From assembly GCA_014871385.1 (NCBI GenBank), contig CM026427.1, forward strand, positions 17,493,055-17,557,054: a stretch of 64,000 bases of DNA, read 5' to 3'. Below, in pieces: positions 58,810-64,000 of this stretch. The notes under the pieces were generated by a model, which ran no database searches, was not told where the DNA came from, and saw only the letters and a program-made list of their open reading frames with translations. Position numbers and translations under genes: made by a program. Source of the DNA: Ceratodon purpureus (Eukaryota > Streptophyta > Bryopsida > Pseudoditrichales > Ditrichaceae). Position 1 is the stretch's first letter. Every line of letters begins with the position of its first letter.

Positions 58810-61720
58810 GACCAATCATAGAACATCACGCATATTAAGGCATGCGCCGTTCTTAGAAGCTAGAACACATGAAACCGCGACGACTCTAATAGAGACTCCA
58901 TTTTCAATAGCTTGGAGGAACGGCGGTAGGTGAGGAGACTCTATATAGGCTGCAATTCAAAATGAGATTTGCAGCTGCTCGGATAGACTACCTCGTCTTG
59001 AAGCAAGTCATGACACTTTCAAATTCAGCCTTCTTCCAATAATAGAGAAAATCAAGGTCTCATGTGGCCTTGATAATGTAGAGCGTTACATAGAATTAAC
59101 ATTGCAAACAACAAACATATTGCATAGAAAGCCTTTGTGAATTTAAATGAGTGTTAGATAGATTGGTTCTAGCAATGATGTAAGCATTTCTGTGCATTTT
59201 ATCCTAACTAATTCATATCCATTTTGAATCATTTACATCTACAATATGGTTTAATTTATTTTTAAAAATTAAATAGTATAATATAGTGTCGAAAGAATTA
59301 AACTTAAAGAAAAAAAAAAACCATCTCAATAATTCAACTTTTTTTATTTGATTTTTATTGGATATTAGAATAATTGTGCACAAATTTCATTTAAAATAAA
59401 AAAATATATTAGTGTATTGACATTTTAAAAGGATTAATGACATATTCCTAATAATTACTTTCATGTGTTTAAATATATGAAAAATTTGTCAAAGATTCTA
59501 ATTTAGATAAAATACAAGGGAATAATTATGTTTCAATGCCTTAAATTAGTCCTTTGTAATTTTGAATTAAATGAAAATACTGTTTTTGTAAAAATTAATC
59601 ATAAATTATAGACAACATCCATTTTTTTAGGAAATGCATTTTTTTTAATTTTTTTTGGCTTCTTATATTAAGTCCTATTAGTATTGATAATTTTCTCATT
59701 GTCACTTTACTAAAATGAAATTATCTTTAATATCTTTTAATTAAAAATAATTTAAATGAAGAAAAATTGTCTTAACGAAAACATGCGATATTATGTAACG
59801 ATGAAATAGTTTTTATTTAAAAGATGAGTTGTTGAATGATTTAATTTAATCAATTTGAAGTTGTCAATCCAATGGGCATTTTTAAACATCAACAACATGA
59901 TTTCTCAAGTCTTTAGTGAAGTAAGTTGTATCAACATTATAGTTTAGATGATGAATGTTATATCAAAAGTTATGAAAAAAACTCCACATACATATTATAA
60001 GTACTATAGGGTGCCATAAATCAACTAAACCAGAAACTTATACTTGTAACCCATAGCCCCCACTTTAAACACATATATTAGAGAATAATATAATAACTGC
60101 CCCTTCAAAAAAAAATCACTAAGTAATAGCCCCCCTTAAAATACCCCATGTTCGCACCTATCCCCTTAATTTTTATAAAGAGTGACCCCCCCCCCCCCCT
60201 CGACTCAATAGCTGCCCGTGGCTAGAAAGTTAACCCCCTTATAGTCATCATTTTAGGCGCTATGACACAACCCACATACCATCAATACCTCATTACAAAC
60301 CACATTCAAACTCACCTAAAAACAAATAAAAAACGCATTCAAAACAATTAACATAATTGCCATACAACACGCCCCTTTAATTCTCCTACATAAATGCAAA
60401 CTAGAAAACTACCAAACCCTCCCCACCAATCTTGAACTCGCATAAAACAAACAAAGGAAGGGAGGTAGTAGTGCAAACTACTCTTGTTAGCAGCGCACTG
60501 CTTCAGTCTCAGCTTTTGGATAGGGGGCCGGTGCTTGATACTACTTTCCTGCTATATACTCACAAAGAGCCCCAAGCCATGCGTACTGCTCAAACGAGCC
60601 CGTCGGGGTTGGAACTCGGACCAGCACGATCACAAACGTCCCACACAATCAAGCACCCTAGGACTACACGGCTTGGAGACCTTGAACCCACAAAAATCCC
60701 AATTAAAGCACCCATGGCTCCGCCAAACACCCCGCACCATAAATGGTTTTATCTTGATTACTATAATTTAGTCTAGTTACGGTTACAGTTATATGTACAG
60801 TGTTTAGTGTCCATTTCCGAAAGGGGTGAGTAGTTTTGTTCTTTTACCTCTTTGTCTTCAAGCCATTGAGGTAAAGTTCTTGGAGATTAGAGTTCTTATC
60901 TCTATCTCTTGGAACGTAATATTGGAGGGCTTGGATTGATTTGGGAGATCCTACGACTCTGGGCAGCTTAGGGTTTCGCGGGACGACTTCGCCCCGGTGC
61001 CAGGCTGGCTTTCATATCTTTTCACTTCTGCTCTGGTTCATCTTTGTCTCTGTCGGATACTCGGATCCTGCTCCCTCTCTCTCTGACTTTCTGTGTCCAC
61101 TCTCGTTCACTTCGGTTTGGCAACGCCGCTCTCTGCTCTAGCTTGCTCTCCTTGTCACTCGGGCTTCTCGTCTCTCACAGCCGGTCTTCTCGTCTGAGTT
61201 GCTCCAGGTTTCCAGATCTCTTAACGCGATTCATCTTGGGCATATTATGATTATGTTTTGAAAATATTTGCTCTTGATTGTTAACAGTTTTTTGCACCGC
61301 TTTCTTTCTTGTAGCGATGTCTCCTCTATGGCTTGATTTATATTGCCTTTGGCGCTCATTTCTGCAGCCTTCTCTTGGACAGTGGATCTTTCTCCTGGAC
61401 GGTGCTTCCGACGGTACGCAGTTACTTGTAATATTCTAGGGGAAGTGAGTGCAGAGGAACTCGTGCAACAAATTGGCGTCGGAGCCTGTCACTTTCTGTC
61501 GGTCTTTTCTTCTCCCGGCCTTCGCCTTGTCGTCGTCGTTGTTCTTGCACATCTTTCTGCTGCTGGGGTTGCTTGGGGACTAAGAGAAAGGAAAAGAGAA
61601 GTCGCAACCTGAAGATCCCGCAAGAGTGTAGCCGATATCGCAACTGATGCGTCCTTCATTTAGGGTTTCGCCGTAGCCAACGCCTTCTTGCAGTGCGTCC
61701 TTGGCGAGGAATTGTTTCTG
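58810..61720. other. AT-rich spacer and upstream region of the last gene
   Basis: From about 59150 to 60180 the sequence is very AT-rich with A/T runs and no gene. A 14-base C-run lies at 60186-60199. From 60940 on, CT-rich sequence with GCTTAGGGTTTCGC-type words looks like the promoter and 5' leader of the gene starting at 61721; a leader intron is possible because TTCTTGCAG precedes 61691. Confidence 0.4.
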
Positions 61721-64000
61721 ATGGATGATAACGAGCGCGAGCGCGAGGTCGTCCGGAGCATTTTGCGAAGCAAGCTATTGCCAGAGGAGTTGGATCTGTT
61801 TCGTGAAACTAGTTTGGATCCGCTTGTAAGAAATGGATTCACGCTAGCCAGTATATATGCGGCTGCTGATGAGAACTCTTTGAAAGAAGTTCTTCCTGGC
61901 CGAGTTGGTTTGGTGCGATTGCTTTTTATGAGATTTGTACATTCCCACCCTCCTGCAGGTATGTTTCCATATCTAACCTAGGGTTTGTTGTTTTGCCAGT
62001 CAATTTTGTGGCTCTATACTTTTAGGGTTTTGGCTGTATTCTTAAGGGTTTTCAACTATGTCGACTATGTTATGTTTTCGTTAAGCATGAGTTTCTTAGG
62101 TTTTCCACTTTAAGAGACCTGCTTCTCCCCACATTTTTGTCTGCATTTATGTTTTCCTATGAAAGCTTGGAGGGAACATGTTTTCCTATGAAAGCTTGGA
62201 GGGAACATGTGACTGATTTCTTTAAGCCCCACCATTTGCTAGAATTTTCACTTCTAAAACTAGTCAAGAAGTGGGTATCATGCGGTATGATTTCTTTTTT
62301 GCGACCTGACAGTAGCTGACAGTAGCTGTTAGCCTTCAAGCTCTCGGGTTCTCTGTTCTTGCAATGATCGTCTTAGGGTTTAGGGTTATCTCTTGCAGTG
62401 AAGTGTCATCTTTGTTGCTTTGTGCACATAGGGATTTGAAGGATTTTCAGAGGTCTGCTTATACTCGTTGAGTCCAGTTTGCTGTGAGGGTTTATGTAGA
62501 TTCTTGGCACCTAGGTTATGCAGGTATGTTTGCTCTAATTCAGAGGTTATGACGTTTTAGGGTTTTCCAGTCTTAGAAGACTCCTAGCTGCTTTAGAGTC
62601 CTAGCTCCAATTAATTTTATACGCATAATGTGCATCCTCGAGGGTCTTGATATTTCTCTTCTACATGCTTAGAATTTTGCTGCAGGTTGTTCTTGTGCTG
62701 CATATTTTGTCTGTGATTTTCTTTTGCTTTGTTTTGCTTTTTCTTTGTCTTCTTCCTCTACTTCTTGTGATTACATAATTCAGGTTATTTTTCTTGCAAT
62801 TCTCATCTGGCCTGCTTTGCTGCACCTCCAATTAGATGTTTATGTTGAGTTTATATATCTCTTTTGACCGTTTGGATTGGAGAATAGACTTCATTTGCAG
62901 ATTTTACATTGTCAAGAAACTTGAAATTTGGAACCATGGACAGTACATCTGCCTTGCTCTGGCCTTTGTTTGGAAGTCGCTTTTGCAGTTACAGGTGTCC
63001 TGTGTGATCTGTGTGATCTCCCTATTCATTTGTTGAGTTGGTTCCTGATGGTCTTGCGAATGCGTCATGTAGGTCCACGTAACTCAGCAAATATTATCAA
63101 GTCAGATCCAATGAGAAGAATGATCAAAGATTGCAGTAAACTTGCGCTTCTTCCCAAAATCAACGAGTTGGATTCCTTTTTGAAAACTAATCCACTTCCA
63201 TCTGGCTTTCCCATATCATCGCAGTATTATGTAGGCCTGGCTCCCTTTGATACCCAGAGTTTGTTCAAGACGGAAGATTCGGAATATTTCTGCAAGAAGT
63301 TGGACTCTGCCCTGGCGAAGGTCCTGGAGCCTCCACAAAGAGGTTCAACGGAGGATTCTTTCCACCAATTTTGGGACGACCTTGTCAATGACTTCTTGCA
63401 AATGTTCTGCGTTGAAGCAATCTTTCCGGACAGAGACACCTCTAGGGATCCTTCGACGGGCAATTTTCGCCCAGATGTAATTGGGCAAGTGGCGAGCGAA
63501 TGGGCATTGTGGAGGGGGGAGGAAAAGGCGGAGACTACTGCAGGAGACCCAAGGCAGGAACTACTTGATAAGCTTACTTGGGTTTATGATTGGGTCCCTT
63601 ACATTTTCGCTTATTATGCTAGAGGGGTGATGGTGACTTTGGTTGCTTTATATATGGAGGGAACCAAGAAAATAAAAAAATTGGGTACATTCAATTTAGG
63701 GACTGTAGATGGTCGTGTGAAAATCATCTTGGCCTGTCTTAATGTGGCCAGATTAATACCTTGCTTAAGCTCTTTGTGTGAGGACTTCAGTGTCGAGGCA
63801 GAATTCAAGGTCCTTTCAGAGAGAAATGGGAAGGAGGTGAGGCTGTATGGCAGCTCAGTGAAGAAGTTATATCTGGACCGGGCAGTTTTTGACCATGTGG
63901 TGGAAGTGTACAAACTTATCAGTGGATGCCCAAATTGTGAGCAGGTTGTGAGTTCTTCCCTTAAGGATGGAGCAGACAAGTGGCACTCAATAGTGTTCTA
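61721..64000 (+). CDS. Crinkler (CRN)-like protein, first two exons, runs off the right edge
   Basis: Exon 1 is 61721-61958 (79 codons, donor GTATGT). A 1,114-bp intron follows, and exon 2 begins at 63073 after CATGTAG and stays open to the window end, so at least 388 residues are seen. Exon 1 is a small helical domain (VVRSILRSKLLPEELDLF). In exon 2 the order FRPDVIGQ, ALWRGEEKAE, DKLTWVYDW, PYIFAYYARGVMV and GTVDGRVKIILACLNVARL is like the nuclease-like core region of Crinkler/CRN-type proteins, which carry an RPD...RGEEK pattern. Such proteins in seedless plants and fungi often continue into a protein kinase domain; that part would lie outside the window. The assignment rests on memory of this pattern, not on a search. 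Nothing seen is broken. Confidence 0.5.
62157..62210 (+). repeat. Short perfect tandem duplication in the intron of the CRN-like gene
   Basis: TTTTCCTATGAAAGCTTGG followed by AGGGAACATG occurs twice in a row, unit 29 bp, from about 62152 to 62209. It is recent by its identity. Confidence 0.85.

Noticed and set aside
1-64000. CRISPR arrays, bacterial operons, rRNA genes, functional tRNAs
   Set aside because: No regularly spaced repeats with unique spacers and no rRNA or well-folded tRNA were seen; the gene structure is eukaryotic.

Overview
The window looks like nuclear DNA of a land plant, most likely a seedless one such as a bryophyte. This is an inference. It rests on spliced genes with GT/AG introns for plant-type proteins (organellar TruB, V-ATPase subunit E, a GPI-type aspartic protease), on plant-type CACTA transposons, on Copia remains, and on a Crinkler-like gene of a kind I associate with seedless plants, fungi and oomycetes. 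No single sequence proves the species.

Bases 1-26,835 are almost entirely CACTA (En/Spm) DNA transposons. A very large element (CACTA-1) runs from beyond the left edge to a TAGTG end at 16,009. It carries a four-exon TNP2-type transposase on the minus strand (8,908-4,159) and, head to head across a 1.4 kb gap, a nine-exon accessory protein on the plus strand (10,348-15,119). Both read open through every splice junction. A third, acidic gene lies in its left arm. Only 108 bases to the right sits a non-autonomous CACTA of exactly 2,200 bp (16,118-18,317) with matching termini and a CTA target duplication. After about 1.7 kb of unassigned, possibly retroelement-related sequence, a second two-gene CACTA (CACTA-2, about 20,020-26,835) repeats the head-to-head plan. 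It is dead: its transposase has six in-frame stops and its partner one, every one explicable by a C-to-T type change, and its last transposase exon is missing.

Bases 26,836-31,800 hold a decayed repeat-derived open frame and AT-rich spacer. A host-gene island follows: tRNA pseudouridine-55 synthase (32,069-35,033, nine exons) and V-ATPase subunit E (36,022-37,914, six exons), both plus strand and intact.

Bases 38,467-46,133 are an old, broken Copia LTR element in minus orientation. A 3,222-bp non-autonomous CACTA (41,462-44,683, GAT target duplication) later inserted into it.

The rest is host-like sequence with wide spacers: an unidentified four-helix membrane protein (48,700-48,077, minus), a ten-exon aspartic protease with signal peptide and GPI-type tail (53,891-50,214, minus), a weak isolated exon near 56.2 kb, a decayed tRNA-Ile-like sequence near 58.8 kb, and the first two exons of a Crinkler-like gene running off the right edge (61,721-64,000).

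The host genes show no shared pathway. The strongest theme is transposon biology: at least three CACTA families at different stages of decay, two of which share an unusual divergent gene layout.
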